Assembly: GCF_021290925.1 (NCBI RefSeq)
Contig: NZ_JAJSLX010000001.1
Coordinates: 310,001-374,000 of the forward strand
DNA from: Sessilibacter corallicola
GTDB lineage: Bacteria; Pseudomonadota; Gammaproteobacteria; Pseudomonadales; Cellvibrionaceae
DNA: 64,000 bases
Direction of reading: 5' to 3'
Positions 46,091 through 56,788 of the stretch are shown here, in pieces. Each line of letters opens with the position of its first letter. Position 1 is the stretch's first letter. The notes below the pieces were generated by a model that saw only the letters and a program-made list of their open reading frames with translations, did no database searches and was not told where the DNA came from. A program made the translations under genes and the position numbers.

Positions 46091-47176
46091 TTATGTATAG
46101 CAGTTGCTCGATTGGTTTAAGATAACGGCACTCAAACCCTTCTGTAACAGCAATTGCACAGCAACTTTACTTCTGCATCCTGCGTCATCCGTTACCACGT
46201 AGGTGTAACCAGGATCGAGGGAATCCAACGAATCTCTCAATTTAGCCAGTGCGATATTGCGGCTTCCTTGGACTCGATAATGACGATGTTCAATGGGTAA
46301 ACGAACATCCAATAACTGAACTTGTGGACCGAATTCGTCGATTTGATCTTTTTCGATGTATTTGAATAACGGTTTTTGTAGCAATTCGACGAAATCCTGC
46401 TTGGATAAACGCATAACCGCGCCGCTGGTTGTCATGGCAACGGTTGCATTGCGGGTCGTATCACCGACTAGGGACTCTTCACCGAAATAATCACCTATCG
46501 TTAAATCGATGGCATCCATACTGTTTTGCGGGAATATTCGAGCACTTCCGCGCGAGACTACGTAAAAATAATCACCTTCGTCGTCTGATTCAAAAATGAC
46601 ATCACCAGCGGTGAGATCAATTTCTTCAAAACGCGAGAAAAGTTGCTGAATATTGCCCGGAGAGACCGACGAAAACAACGGAGAATCGAGCAATTTGCTC
46701 ATCCAATCACTGGATTCGCTATCGAGCACCGCCGGTTGTGGGTAAGCATAAGCGTCAAGGTAATTGATTTGCGCTGTGACAAAGTCGTCATCATCGCTGC
46801 CTTGAGCCTCAACCGGTATATCTTCTTTCGATTGCGATGCCGCCATCACTAAATCCAGCTCTTTTCGATCAACGAGCAAGATTTTGACGTCTTCGATAGC
46901 AACGGCAGATTCCTTACTTGGGTTCAGCTCATTCAACGCATAATCGGACTTTTCAGCTCCGGTGTTGATTTCGCGGCTTTCAAAATTAGCATCAACTAAC
47001 TTTACTCGCCCCTCAAGTAAGAAATAAAGTTTTGGCAACTCCTTGCCGCGTTTAAATACAATTTTTCCCTTTGCGTAGCTTTCAACTTCAGCCTGTTCGC
47101 AAATATGGCTCAAGTATTCTGGAGCCAAGGATGAGAAAGGGTGAAATCTAGTCAACTGTTTTGGCACAACCGCCAT
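46091..47176 (-). CDS. Double cyclic-nucleotide-binding protein with inactive rhodanese domain
   Basis: The ATG at 47176 (MAVVPKQLTRFHPF) is preferred, with GGAGG 12 nt upstream; the GTG at 47206 lies before it. The 361-residue product has two cNMP-binding folds: residues about 10-100, with KIVFKRGKELPKLYFLLEGRVKLV, and about 160-265, with GDVIFESDDEGDYFYVVSRGSARIF, GDYFGEESLVGDTTRNATVAM. The second keeps the GE..L...RNATV phosphate cassette; the first is degenerate. The C-terminal rhodanese fold (VQLLDVRLPIEHRHY...YVVTDDAGCRSKVAVQLL) has Asp where the catalytic Cys is expected, so it is probably a binding domain. No partner is adjacent. Confidence 0.85.
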   Translation of the reverse strand: MAVVPKQLTRFHPFSSLAPEYLSHICEQAEVESYAKGKIVFKRGKELPKLYFLLEGRVKLVDANFESREINTGAEKSDYALNELNPSKESAVAIEDVKILLVDRKELDLVMAASQSKEDIPVEAQGSDDDDFVTAQINYLDAYAYPQPAVLDSESSDWMSKLLDSPLFSSVSPGNIQQLFSRFEEIDLTAGDVIFESDDEGDYFYVVSRGSARIFPQNSMDAIDLTIGDYFGEESLVGDTTRNATVAMTTSGAVMRLSKQDFVELLQKPLFKYIEKDQIDEFGPQVQLLDVRLPIEHRHYRVQGSRNIALAKLRDSLDSLDPGYTYVVTDDAGCRSKVAVQLLLQKGLSAVILNQSSNCYT

Positions 47177-47323
47177 AAGGGGAACTCCTCCAATCGTAGC
47201 TTTCACGTATTACTGCATTGTAGTCAAGCTGTTAGAAATAAAGTTGATACGCTCCAAGATGGTTTCGTGAGGCCAGTCATGTTTTCGCAAATTTCTGACT
47301 CAACATTCAAATGAATCCTGGAT

Positions 47324-48118
47324 TTACCAAAACATAATCAGTAACAGCCCACCTAAAATCATGCGATAAATCACAAACGGCAACATGCCAATTCGCTCAA
47401 TAAAGGCGAGAAAATAATGAATACATAAATAAGCACTAATACCCGACAACACGGTACCAATAGCCAAATCAATCCAGGCGATGCTGCCTGTCTCAATTAA
47501 TTCGTAAGTTTTAAACAACGCCCCCAAAACAATGATGGGAATTGACATGAAAAAAGAAAATCGCGCCGCGTCAACACGGGTAAAACCCAAAAATAAAGCC
47601 GCAGTAATCGTAATGCCCGATCTCGACGTGCCAGGTATAAGTGCCATTGCCTGAGCAATACCAATGATTAACGCAGTAATAATTCCTATCTGATAAATAT
47701 TTTTAGAAAGTTTTTGTTTTCGATCAGCAAACCAAAGTGCAACCCCAAACACTAACGTGGTTATAGCAATCACAAACCCTGAACGAAAATTTGCTTCTAT
47801 ATAGTCATTAAATAAAAGTCCGGCTAAACCCGCTGGAATCGTGGCGACAATAATCATCCACGCCAAATGGCTGTCTTGATTAGCACCTTGTGCACCAAAC
47901 TGTGAAAACCAAGCGACAATCATTTTGCCGACATCTTTTCGAAAATAAGCCAGCACAGCGATTAATGAGCCAAAATGAACCGCAACATCAAACGCCAACC
48001 CCTGATCGGGCCAGCCCAATACTTCTTTGGGCAAAATTAAGTGCGCTGAACTCGAAATAGGCAAAAATTCAGTAATGCCCTGGATCAGCGCTAGTAAGAT
48101 AATTTGAATAATATCCAT
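47324..48118 (-). CDS. uppP: Undecaprenyl-diphosphatase
   Basis: UppP (BacA) dephosphorylates undecaprenyl diphosphate to recycle the lipid carrier for cell-wall synthesis. The 264-residue membrane protein has ALIQGITEFLPISSSAHLIL near its N-terminus and PGTSRSGITITAALFLGFTR, the two active-site motifs, with eight membrane helices. ATG at 48118. Monocistronic. Confidence 0.97.
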   Translation of the reverse strand: MDIIQIILLALIQGITEFLPISSSAHLILPKEVLGWPDQGLAFDVAVHFGSLIAVLAYFRKDVGKMIVAWFSQFGAQGANQDSHLAWMIIVATIPAGLAGLLFNDYIEANFRSGFVIAITTLVFGVALWFADRKQKLSKNIYQIGIITALIIGIAQAMALIPGTSRSGITITAALFLGFTRVDAARFSFFMSIPIIVLGALFKTYELIETGSIAWIDLAIGTVLSGISAYLCIHYFLAFIERIGMLPFVIYRMILGGLLLIMFW

Positions 48119-48274
48119 TCGTTAAGTCATCCTTGTGGTAAGCAGACGGCGATAAACTTGAGCATGTGTCAAATTATCTGTATTAAAAATTAACGAGATT
48201 GAATAATAAGATTAGAAGCATCTTATCAATAAAATTAGAAGGGAATTTAAAAATACTTGTAAAGTTTGCTAAAT

Positions 48275-48982
48275 CTACACTAGGTTCTCAGTCCGAATTC
48301 GGACACGCTTTTCCCACGCGACGTCATCACGTAAATACACCGGTTGGGCATTTTCAACGGACATCACATTACCGTTCAAGAACTCACGTTTAGCCAACCC
48401 GAGAATATCTTCCGCAGTGACCGATAAATCAGACATTTCTGGAGAAGAAAATTCAGCGAGCTGTTCAATCTTCCAAGCAGAGCCCACAAAACACGCCGTT
48501 TTTAATTGCAACTGGGATGCCGGTTCTTTCGCAGCTTCAATACCAATCACAGATTCTGCGTTGTGAAGTACGGTTGTGCCATTAACAACATTAAAACAGC
48601 CCAAATACACTTCCGACATTCTAGCGTCGAATCCAGCAACGACCGTTGAACCTTCCGGTAATAAGAGGTTTCTCTGCGCGCTGTACGCCAAACCTTCCAA
48701 CGTAGAAATTGGAATCACAGGAATTTCTGCGCCATAGGCCAACCCCTGAACCACACTCATGCAAATTCTTAGGCCCGTAAAAGAACCTGGACCGCGACCA
48801 AAGGCAATGGCGTCCAAATCTTTGAGCGTAAAACCCGCCTGATCCAGCACCGTTTGTACTAATGGCAGGAACATTTTGGCGTGTTGACGAGGTTCGTGGC
48901 GAATTTGAATGTAGTCTTGATGGCCGTCAGTCAATGCCACACTGCAGGTTTCAGCGGAAGATTCTAGGGCAAGTATTTTCAA
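48275..48982 (-). CDS. tsaB: tRNA threonylcarbamoyladenosine biosynthesis protein TsaB
   Basis: TsaB is the platform partner of TsaD in t6A tRNA modification. The 235-residue protein has the ASKHA start KILALESSAETCSVAL, DAIAFGRGPGSFTGLRICMSVVQGLAYG and a C-terminal PVYLRDDVAW. The start is TTG at 48982, forced by the conserved N-terminus; no strong ribosome site precedes it. It is 125 bp downstream of adk, past a strong terminator. Confidence 0.95.
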   Translation of the reverse strand: MKILALESSAETCSVALTDGHQDYIQIRHEPRQHAKMFLPLVQTVLDQAGFTLKDLDAIAFGRGPGSFTGLRICMSVVQGLAYGAEIPVIPISTLEGLAYSAQRNLLLPEGSTVVAGFDARMSEVYLGCFNVVNGTTVLHNAESVIGIEAAKEPASQLQLKTACFVGSAWKIEQLAEFSSPEMSDLSVTAEDILGLAKREFLNGNVMSVENAQPVYLRDDVAWEKRVRIRTENLV

Positions 48983-49055
48983 AGGAGTGTCTTGTATGAA
49001 TAGCGATTGGAAATAGATTTTTTACAGTAGAGAAAAGTTTATCAAATTTACCAAC

Positions 49056-49083
49056 AAAAAAACGCCCCAAAGGGGCGTTTTTT
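49056..49083. terminator. Bidirectional terminator after adk
   Basis: AAACGCCCC (49060-49068) and GGGGCGTTT (49072-49080) with a 3 nt loop; A-run before and T-run after. Ends adk on the minus strand. Confidence 0.9.
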
Positions 49084-49107
49084 AAAAGAGTTGTAAGCGC
49101 TGCAAAC

Positions 49108-50115
<1,008 letters not shown>

Positions 50116-50949
50116 TTATAGAATTTCTTTCGCCTTCACTTCTTCCCAAGCTTGATCAATATCGTCACTTTCAGCGCTGTGGAAACTGCCGCCTAAATCT
50201 TCAAGGTGGGACTCTACCCCTTGGATACGCCTTTCAAACTTACGATTGCTGTCGCGCAAACAATTTTCTGCATCGAACTTTAAGAAGCGCGCGCAGTTCA
50301 CGGTCATAAACATCAAGTCGCCCAACTCTTCGTAGACTTTGCTTTCGTTGTGCTCACTTGGGTTGTTGGTTTGATCGGCCAAAGCCTGTTTGAGTTCGTT
50401 CAGCTCTTCATCGAGCTTATCAACCACGCCTTCAAGATCCCGCCAATCCCAACCGGCTTTTGCAACGCGCTTTTGTAATTTCTGCGCGCGACTGAGTGCC
50501 GGTAAACCCACGGGAACGTCGGCAATAACACTTTTGTGGCCTTTCTCTTCTCGCTCTTGGCTTTTTATATTTTCCCAACTCGCTTTGATTGCGTCTTCGT
50601 CTTTTGCTTGAAGATCAGTTCTGTTTTCTCCGTATAAGTTACCGTCAGGAAACACATGCGGGTGGCGACGCACGAGTTTGGTAACAATATTGTCGACAAC
50701 CGAATCAAAACTGAACAAATTGCGCTCTTTGCCAAGCTGACTGTAGAAAATCACTTGAAACAACAAATCGCCTAACTCCTCGGCGAGGTGATCTAAATCG
50801 CCGCGCTCAATCGCGTCTGCGACTTCGTAGGCTTCCTCAATAGTGGAAGCTGTAATCGTATGAAAATCTTGTTGCAAATCCCAAGGACAGCCGGATTCAG
50901 GATCGCGCAATCGCGCCATAAGATTCTGAAGATCTTCAATGGTATGCAT
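50116..50949 (-). CDS. mazG: Nucleoside triphosphate pyrophosphohydrolase MazG
   Basis: MazG hydrolyses NTPs to NMP and PPi and can lower ppGpp. The ATG at 50949 (MHTIEDLQNLMARLRDP) is the family start; the frame stays open to 51039, but that part reads into the relA terminator. The 277-residue protein has two MazG folds, with CPWDLQQDFHTITASTIEEAYEVADAIERGDLDHLAEELGDLLFQVIF in the first and KVYEELGDLMFMTVNCARFL in the second, each with the EExxE...E..D metal pattern. It is downstream of relA, as in Pseudomonas and E. coli. Confidence 0.96.
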   Translation of the reverse strand: MHTIEDLQNLMARLRDPESGCPWDLQQDFHTITASTIEEAYEVADAIERGDLDHLAEELGDLLFQVIFYSQLGKERNLFSFDSVVDNIVTKLVRRHPHVFPDGNLYGENRTDLQAKDEDAIKASWENIKSQEREEKGHKSVIADVPVGLPALSRAQKLQKRVAKAGWDWRDLEGVVDKLDEELNELKQALADQTNNPSEHNESKVYEELGDLMFMTVNCARFLKFDAENCLRDSNRKFERRIQGVESHLEDLGGSFHSAESDDIDQAWEEVKAKEIL

Positions 50950-51037
50950 AGATAAATTACCTTTCGGTTTGGCAATGATGAGTCTAATTTTGTGTGGAGG
51001 ATAACGTAAATTCCCGCAAATCAGTGACTTTTTAAAC

Positions 51038-51062
51038 AAAAAAAGGGAGCTTCTGCTCCCTT
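51038..51062 (-). terminator. Terminator after relA
   Basis: AAGGGAGC (51043-51050) and GCTCCCTT (51055-51062) form an 8 bp stem with a 4 nt loop, followed on the minus strand by seven T's. It separates relA from mazG. Confidence 0.88.
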
Positions 51063-51146
51063 ATCTCAAACGACTATTCTCAAATCGACTATGTTCAAAA
51101 TGTAATGGCCAAGATGTAACGGCCAAATTGCTCAAACCAGTCGTAA

Positions 51147-53396
51147 TCAATGCGTACTTTCCATTCGCTGCTTTCGCCGTGCTGAGGCTACGTTTGGCAA
51201 CTGATTCAATTTCGCCAGAATGCGGCTCAGCTCTTCGAAACTGCGGATATCAATGGTGAACAGCATATCAACCGTGTTCAGACTCTTATCAGACAAGGTT
51301 TGTAGCGCACTGACGTTGATTTTCTGATTATCAAGTAAGGTAGTGATGTCACGAAGCAAGCCGTGACGATCGAAAGCTTCGACGATAATATCCACGGAAT
51401 AAACCTGCTGTGGTGCCTCACCCCAATCAACTTTGATGATTCGCTCGGGTTCGTCTTCGGACAGATGCAAGATGTTTTGGCAATCTTGACGGTGAACCGC
51501 AACCCCTTTGTTTTTCGTGATGTAACCAACAATGGCATCACCAGGAACTGGATGACAGCAATTAGCGATGTTCGTCAGCAAATTACCAACACCGTCAATG
51601 TACAAATCTGCCCCTACATCTGAAGAGGCTCGCGATGTCAGCGAGAACGACGGCTCATCGGGCTCTTGAGTACCGAGCAATTTTTGCGCAGCATTTAATA
51701 CCTGATGAACGCCCAAATCACTGGCTCCAACCGCTGCGTAAAGATCATCCAGGGAATTAAGCCCCGTAACCTGCGCCAGTCGATCAAAATCGAGCTCTTG
51801 AATCGCCATTCTTCGAAACTCACGATCGAGCATAACGCGACCGTCGGCAATATTTTGATCGCGCGCCTGCATTTTGAACCACTGCTGGACTCGTGCTCGG
51901 GCTCTGGAGGTACGCAGATACCCTAAATCCGACGACAACCAGTCTCGACTCGGCGCTTCGCGCTTACCTTTGAGGATTTCAACCTGATCGGAGGTTTGCA
52001 ATTGGTGATTCAAAGGAACAATGCGGCTGTTTACCTTTGCGCCTCGGCAGCAATGGCCGATATCGGTGTGAATCTGGTAAGCGAAATCCAACGGGGTAGC
52101 GCCCTGGGGCAAATCGACGATATGACCTTCAGGGGTGAAAACGTAGATACGATCTTGTTCAATGCCATGGCTGAGGTGATCTTCCAGAGGATTGCCACCG
52201 CCGACTTCTTCGTGCCACTCAAGGACTTGGCGCAACCAGGAAATTTTGGCTTCGTAGCTGTCGGCCTCATTGTCGTCATCCGTGCCTTTATAGCGCCAGT
52301 GAGCACACACGCCAAATTCGGCTTCTTCGTGCATGGCTTGCGTTCGAATTTGAACTTCCAGCACTTTCTGTTTTGGACCAATAACTGCGGTATGAAGTGA
52401 GCGATAACCGTTTTCTTTAGGAGAAGCGATGTAATCATCGAACTCATTGGGAATGTTTCGCCACAGAGAATGAACGATGCCTAATGCCGCGTAGCAATCG
52501 CGAACCGTTGGCACCAGTATTCTCACCGCACGAATGTCGTACACCTGAGAAAAACCGATGGCTTTGCGCTGCATTTTTCGCCAAATGCTGTAGATATGCT
52601 TAGCGCGCCCCATAATGGAGCCATGAATATTCGCTTTATCCAGCTCGGTCTCTAGCGTTTCAATAACATTGTCGATAAAGCCCTGACGATCCAAGCGGCG
52701 TTCATCGAGCAATTTCGCAATGCGTTTGTATTCTTCACTGTGGAGGTAGCGAAATGCCAAATCCTCCAGTTCCCATTTAATGTGCCCAATGCCTAAACGG
52801 TGGGCTAACGGGGCATAGACTTCGGAGACTTCGCGAGCAACCTTGGTACGCTTTTCTTGTGGCGCAGATTTCAGCGCCCGAATCATGATGGTTCGTTCTG
52901 CCAACTTGATTAACGCAACACGAACGTCATCAACGATAGCAATCAGCATTTTTCGGACTTTTTCGGTTTGCTCTTGGGATTCGCGACCAAACACTTCTTC
53001 GTTGGTGTCATTACGCATGCTGGTAATGATCGCCATCCCTGTGACTCCGCGAATCAGCTTAGAAACCTCTTCGCCGAAGTTATCTTCTATTTGATCGAGT
53101 TGGAGCTTTTTCTCACGAACGGCTCGGTAGCACAAAGCGGCCACCAAAGAGGAGCAATCAAGCTTCAAATCGGCCAAAATTTCGACCATTTCTAAGCCCG
53201 ACTTAAAACTGCTGTGATGCCATGGGTGGTTCTCAGGACCTTCCATATCGGCGGTCTGTGAAAGCTCAATCGCCTTAACGAGGTTGCCACAACCTTCGTC
53301 ACTGAGGCCAGCTGTGGCGGCAATTTGTTCAACCCATGTATTAATGTCTACCTCCCCGCCTGCATCGAGAGGTATATCTTCGCGAACTTTAACCAT
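51147..53396 (-). CDS. relA: (p)ppGpp synthetase RelA
   Basis: RelA makes (p)ppGpp on stalled ribosomes. The 749-residue protein has a hydrolase-like N-domain without the HD pair (ALCYRAVREKK where SpoT has LLHD), so it is a synthetase only. The synthetase domain has DEFDDYIASPKENGYRSLHTAVIGP, followed by TGS (DRIYVFTPEGHIVDLPQGATPLDFAYQIHTDIGH), a Cys-containing conserved region (IANCCHPVPGDAIVGYI) and a C-terminal ACT domain. ATG at 53396. It lies between rlmD and mazG as in Pseudomonas. Confidence 0.97.
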   Translation of the reverse strand: MVKVREDIPLDAGGEVDINTWVEQIAATAGLSDEGCGNLVKAIELSQTADMEGPENHPWHHSSFKSGLEMVEILADLKLDCSSLVAALCYRAVREKKLQLDQIEDNFGEEVSKLIRGVTGMAIITSMRNDTNEEVFGRESQEQTEKVRKMLIAIVDDVRVALIKLAERTIMIRALKSAPQEKRTKVAREVSEVYAPLAHRLGIGHIKWELEDLAFRYLHSEEYKRIAKLLDERRLDRQGFIDNVIETLETELDKANIHGSIMGRAKHIYSIWRKMQRKAIGFSQVYDIRAVRILVPTVRDCYAALGIVHSLWRNIPNEFDDYIASPKENGYRSLHTAVIGPKQKVLEVQIRTQAMHEEAEFGVCAHWRYKGTDDDNEADSYEAKISWLRQVLEWHEEVGGGNPLEDHLSHGIEQDRIYVFTPEGHIVDLPQGATPLDFAYQIHTDIGHCCRGAKVNSRIVPLNHQLQTSDQVEILKGKREAPSRDWLSSDLGYLRTSRARARVQQWFKMQARDQNIADGRVMLDREFRRMAIQELDFDRLAQVTGLNSLDDLYAAVGASDLGVHQVLNAAQKLLGTQEPDEPSFSLTSRASSDVGADLYIDGVGNLLTNIANCCHPVPGDAIVGYITKNKGVAVHRQDCQNILHLSEDEPERIIKVDWGEAPQQVYSVDIIVEAFDRHGLLRDITTLLDNQKINVSALQTLSDKSLNTVDMLFTIDIRSFEELSRILAKLNQLPNVASARRKQRMESTH

Positions 53397-53737
53397 GTGT
53401 AGCCTTTATAATATTCTGTCGTCGGACTGCTCGTCCTGCTGAATTTTCCTTTTCTTTATCAAGCCAATTAGGCGCGAACTCATTTCCACAGATCGACAAC
53501 AGGCCAATCTCAAATTCAGTCGGTACACTGATTAGTTATTTGGCAATGGCCTTTTGAGCAGTCATTGCTGGAATAAAAGTTTGATACTCGTTATGGATAA
53601 ATTGTTTACAAATCTAGGCCGCGATTAGCCCTTTACTAATAACCTTTACTAATAACCTTTACTGCTAAACTTTTACTACTAAATAGATCGCCCCATTTTT
53701 GGGCTTAATTAATAAGCTCATTCAAGGCACGTTGCTG
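53397..53737. other. 341 bp spacer upstream of relA
   Basis: Contains the 13-14 bp tandem repeat at 53630-53683 and a weak GC hairpin near 53690-53705 after rlmD. The relA promoter is expected here, but no convincing boxes stand out. Confidence 0.5.
53630..53683. repeat. Four tandem 13-14 bp repeats between rlmD and relA
   Basis: CCTTTACTAATAA twice (53630-53642, 53643-53655), then CCTTTACTGCTAAA (53656-53669) and CTTTTACTACTAAA (53670-53683). The first two copies are identical. Confidence 0.8.
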
Positions 53738-55093
53738 CTATTTTTTGCGCACAAAACTTGCTACTGCCTCACTGTGGTGCGTATAGGCAAACATGTCGAT
53801 TAGCCCCAAACTGTCTAGCTGATAACCAAACTGTTGAAGTGCCTTGGCATCCCTTATTAAGGTTGCTGGATTACACGACACGTAGACCAAAGATTCAGGT
53901 TGGAGTTTCTCTATCAGCGCCATTGTATTTTTCGCGCCAGCACGAGGAGGATCCAATAAAACGCCCTGAAACTGCCCTTTTAGCCAGGTAGGTGACTCCG
54001 CAGCGTGCAAATCTGCGGCCACAAAAGACGCATTATCTGTACCAGATCTTTGTGCATTGACCTCGGCTTTAGCCACCATTTCTTCGTGCAGCTCAACCCC
54101 AACGACACTGCCCACTTTCTGCGCCAGAGCAATCGAAAAATTACCAATGCCGCAGAATAAATCGAGTACGTTGGCAGTATCTGGATTTTTCATGCCCGCA
54201 CACAGTAACTCCACGGCCTGCGAAACCATTGCTTCATTCATGCCCTGATTGGCCTGAATAAAATCACTGGGGCTGAACAGCAGTTCTAACCCTAAATTCG
54301 GCATTTTCACGGTGTATTCGGGAGAAATTTGCGAGCTTTGATACAACGACATCTGACTTCGGTTTTTTAGCCAAACATCTGTTTCAAACCCCAATGACTC
54401 TAGCCCTTCAGTCAAAACCTGAAGGTCCTGATCATTAATGGATTTCGAATACGACAAAATCAGCGCTAAGCGACTGTTGTCATCCGTGATGTCAATTTGA
54501 TCGATGCGAGACAGGACTGATTGAGACTCAGCCCATTGCTTAATCACCTGGAAAGCGTCATCGATGCGTTGATTCAAAACCGAGCAGGTTTGAATACCGA
54601 CAATGTTTTTGCTGGATTTCTCACGAAAGCCGATGACGCGTTGCTTGTTTTTATCGAACCAAACAGAAAACTTCGCGCGGTTTCTATAGCGAGAGGACTG
54701 ATCCGTCAGCGGATCAAGCGTGACCCTAGGTTCAATACCTGCGTGCTTTTTTAAGCTTTGCAGTAGGTTGTCTTGCTTAAATTGAAGCTGATGTTGCCGA
54801 TCGAGGTGCTGCCAATCGCAACCGCCACACTCTTCGTAGTGACGACAAAATGGTTCGCGACGGTACGAAGCAGGAGAAATAACAGACACGGTTTCACCGG
54901 TCAAGTGACCCTTTTCTTTTCCTGTAAAACGCACCAAACAGCGCTCACCCGGTAATGCACCGTCAACAAACACAGTTTGTCGTTGATGATGAGCAATACC
55001 TCTCCCCTCACTGGACATACCGTCAATCGTCAATTCTGCCTTCTTTGGAAGCGAAGGCCGAGAGGTACGCGAAGGGGTAAATAGCTTAACCAA
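53738..55093 (-). CDS. rlmD: 23S rRNA m5U1939 methyltransferase
   Basis: RlmD (RumA) methylates U1939 of 23S rRNA. The 451-residue protein has an N-terminal TRAM domain (ELTIDGMSSEGRGIAHHQRQTVFVDGALPGE), the 4Fe-4S CRHYEECGGCDWQH motif, the SAM-binding VLDLFCGIGNFSIALA and the catalytic Cys in YVSCNPATLIRDA. The start is TTG at 55093, with AGGAG 8 nt upstream. It is between cysM and relA, the usual Pseudomonas order. Confidence 0.96.
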   Translation of the reverse strand: MVKLFTPSRTSRPSLPKKAELTIDGMSSEGRGIAHHQRQTVFVDGALPGERCLVRFTGKEKGHLTGETVSVISPASYRREPFCRHYEECGGCDWQHLDRQHQLQFKQDNLLQSLKKHAGIEPRVTLDPLTDQSSRYRNRAKFSVWFDKNKQRVIGFREKSSKNIVGIQTCSVLNQRIDDAFQVIKQWAESQSVLSRIDQIDITDDNSRLALILSYSKSINDQDLQVLTEGLESLGFETDVWLKNRSQMSLYQSSQISPEYTVKMPNLGLELLFSPSDFIQANQGMNEAMVSQAVELLCAGMKNPDTANVLDLFCGIGNFSIALAQKVGSVVGVELHEEMVAKAEVNAQRSGTDNASFVAADLHAAESPTWLKGQFQGVLLDPPRAGAKNTMALIEKLQPESLVYVSCNPATLIRDAKALQQFGYQLDSLGLIDMFAYTHHSEAVASFVRKK

Positions 55094-55631
55094 AAAAACA
55101 ACTCCTAACGTTTATGCTCTGATCAAGTAATACGTGCATGAACAAAGTGCTAGCACAGCATTACTCACATTTATAGCAATCTATTTAATACTGAATGTTT
55201 AAAACTGAAATAGGTGCATTATAGAGATCGAACGATTAGAAATTTAGAATTGATTAATGAAAATGGCGAGAATCATGACAATATGAATTTAATTTTTATT
55301 ATTAATAGGAATCCATTGAGGCCAGTGTATGAAGTACGCAAAGGTATTAACATCCGACCTTAGTAACACAGCTAAAATACTGCACTGCTAAGCGGGTTAT
55401 TGTAACAAATATTCCAGCGACCTTTAGAACTTTTTAGCTTTCAAAAACTATTAATCGCCATAAATTAATATATAAGTGTGTTAAACAATCGTTAAAAAGA
55501 AAGGAGAAAATCCGTGGTAGAAGCCCGTACGAGCAAGACTTCTACATCACGACAATCGAAACTAATAACTCAGCACCTTAAAAACCGGAAACTACGTCAT
55601 TAACTTTTTGAAGAGAATATTGAACAGTTGG
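55094..55631. other. 538 bp spacer between cysM and rlmD
   Basis: AT-rich, with the rlmD ribosome site at its left. A 29-codon plus-strand frame with an excellent ribosome site is listed separately. No other feature seen. Confidence 0.5.
55514..55603 (+). CDS. Possible 29-residue basic leader or micro-protein
   Basis: GTG at 55514 is preceded by AAAGGAG with 8 nt spacing, a near-ideal ribosome site. The frame runs 29 codons to TAA at 55601-55603 and encodes a basic Ser/Thr/Arg/Lys-rich peptide (MVEARTSKTSTSRQSK...). GTAGAAG (55517-55523) can pair with CTTCTAC (55539-55545) inside the frame. It is opposite to both neighbours with no downstream gene on its strand. Could be chance or a remnant. 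Confidence 0.3.
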   Translation: MVEARTSKTSTSRQSKLITQHLKNRKLRH

Positions 55632-56519
55632 TTAATTAAATACACCAGACGATAAGTACCGATCACCGCGATCACAAATAATAGCGACAATTACCGCATT
55701 TTCTACTTCTTGACTTAAACGCAATGCTCCCGCAACCGCGCCACCAGAAGACACACCACAAAAAATACCCTCTTGCTCAGCCAAAGCGCGCATCGTATTT
55801 TCTGCTTCTTGTTGCCCCATATTGATAATCGAATCAACACGAGTCTCGTCAAAAATAGACGGTAAATATTCTTTGGGCCAACGTCGAATTCCGGGAATGG
55901 ACGCGCCGTCTTCAGGTTGAAGACCAATAATTTGAATGTCTTTGGATTTCTGTTTTAGAAATCGCGATGTTCCCATGATTGTGCCCGTGGTACCCATTGA
56001 ACTGACAAAATGAGTAATTTTGCCGTGAGTCTGCTCCCAAATTTCTGGGCCAGTGCCTTCGAAATGGGCTTCCGGGTTATCCAAATTAGCGAACTGATCG
56101 AGAACGATACCTTTACCTTGGGCCTGCATTTCCAAGGCGAGATCACGCGCGCCTTCCATACCTTGTTCTTTTGTCACAAGAATAAGCTCGGCACCATAAG
56201 CAGTCATTGCGGCTTTACGTTCATCGGTTGCGTTATCCGGCATAATTAAAGTCATGCGAATGCCTTTAATCGCTGCTGCCATCGCCAAGGCAATACCGGT
56301 ATTGCCGCTGGTTGCCTCAACAAGCGTATCGCCCGGTTTAATATCACCGCGCGCCAGTGCTCGGTTAATCATTGAAAGCGCTGGACGATCTTTTACGGAG
56401 CCGGCCGGGTTGTTACCTTCTAATTTCACCAATAGGGTATTGGTTGTGTTGCCCGGCAAACGCTGCAACCTGACTAGTGGTGTATTTCCCACATAAGCTT
56501 CTATCGTTGGAAATTCCAT
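55632..56519 (-). CDS. cysM: Cysteine synthase B
   Basis: CysM makes cysteine (or S-sulfocysteine) from O-acetylserine. The 295-residue PLP enzyme has KLEGNNPAGSVKDRPALSMI with the Schiff-base Lys, VEATSGNTGIALAMAAAIKG, and SMGTTGTIMGTSRFLK as the PLP phosphate loop. The Arg-containing C-terminus (GRW-like IRRWPKEYLP, GDRYLSSGVF) is of the CysM rather than CysK type. It lies between the divergent barA gene and rlmD. Confidence 0.97.
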   Translation of the reverse strand: MEFPTIEAYVGNTPLVRLQRLPGNTTNTLLVKLEGNNPAGSVKDRPALSMINRALARGDIKPGDTLVEATSGNTGIALAMAAAIKGIRMTLIMPDNATDERKAAMTAYGAELILVTKEQGMEGARDLALEMQAQGKGIVLDQFANLDNPEAHFEGTGPEIWEQTHGKITHFVSSMGTTGTIMGTSRFLKQKSKDIQIIGLQPEDGASIPGIRRWPKEYLPSIFDETRVDSIINMGQQEAENTMRALAEQEGIFCGVSSGGAVAGALRLSQEVENAVIVAIICDRGDRYLSSGVFN

Positions 56520-56788
56520 ATTTTACCTTTACCAATTCTCGCCGTCGGTAGAAAAGACGACACTGTACACGGCTCTCAATGGGAGTTGAAGTAAACGAGC
56601 CTCTGATTCAGCGCTATATTACTTGAAACCACGGACAAGAACCGGAATTAATCAAGCGTGTAAATAATAGGTGACTTGTCAATTTTGACAGATAATTTAA
56701 AAATCTGCTCACTAAATAGCACACATAAATTTCAACATAGGTTTACAATGAGTGTTATTCCTACTTAACAACTTCTACTGTTTAGAAT

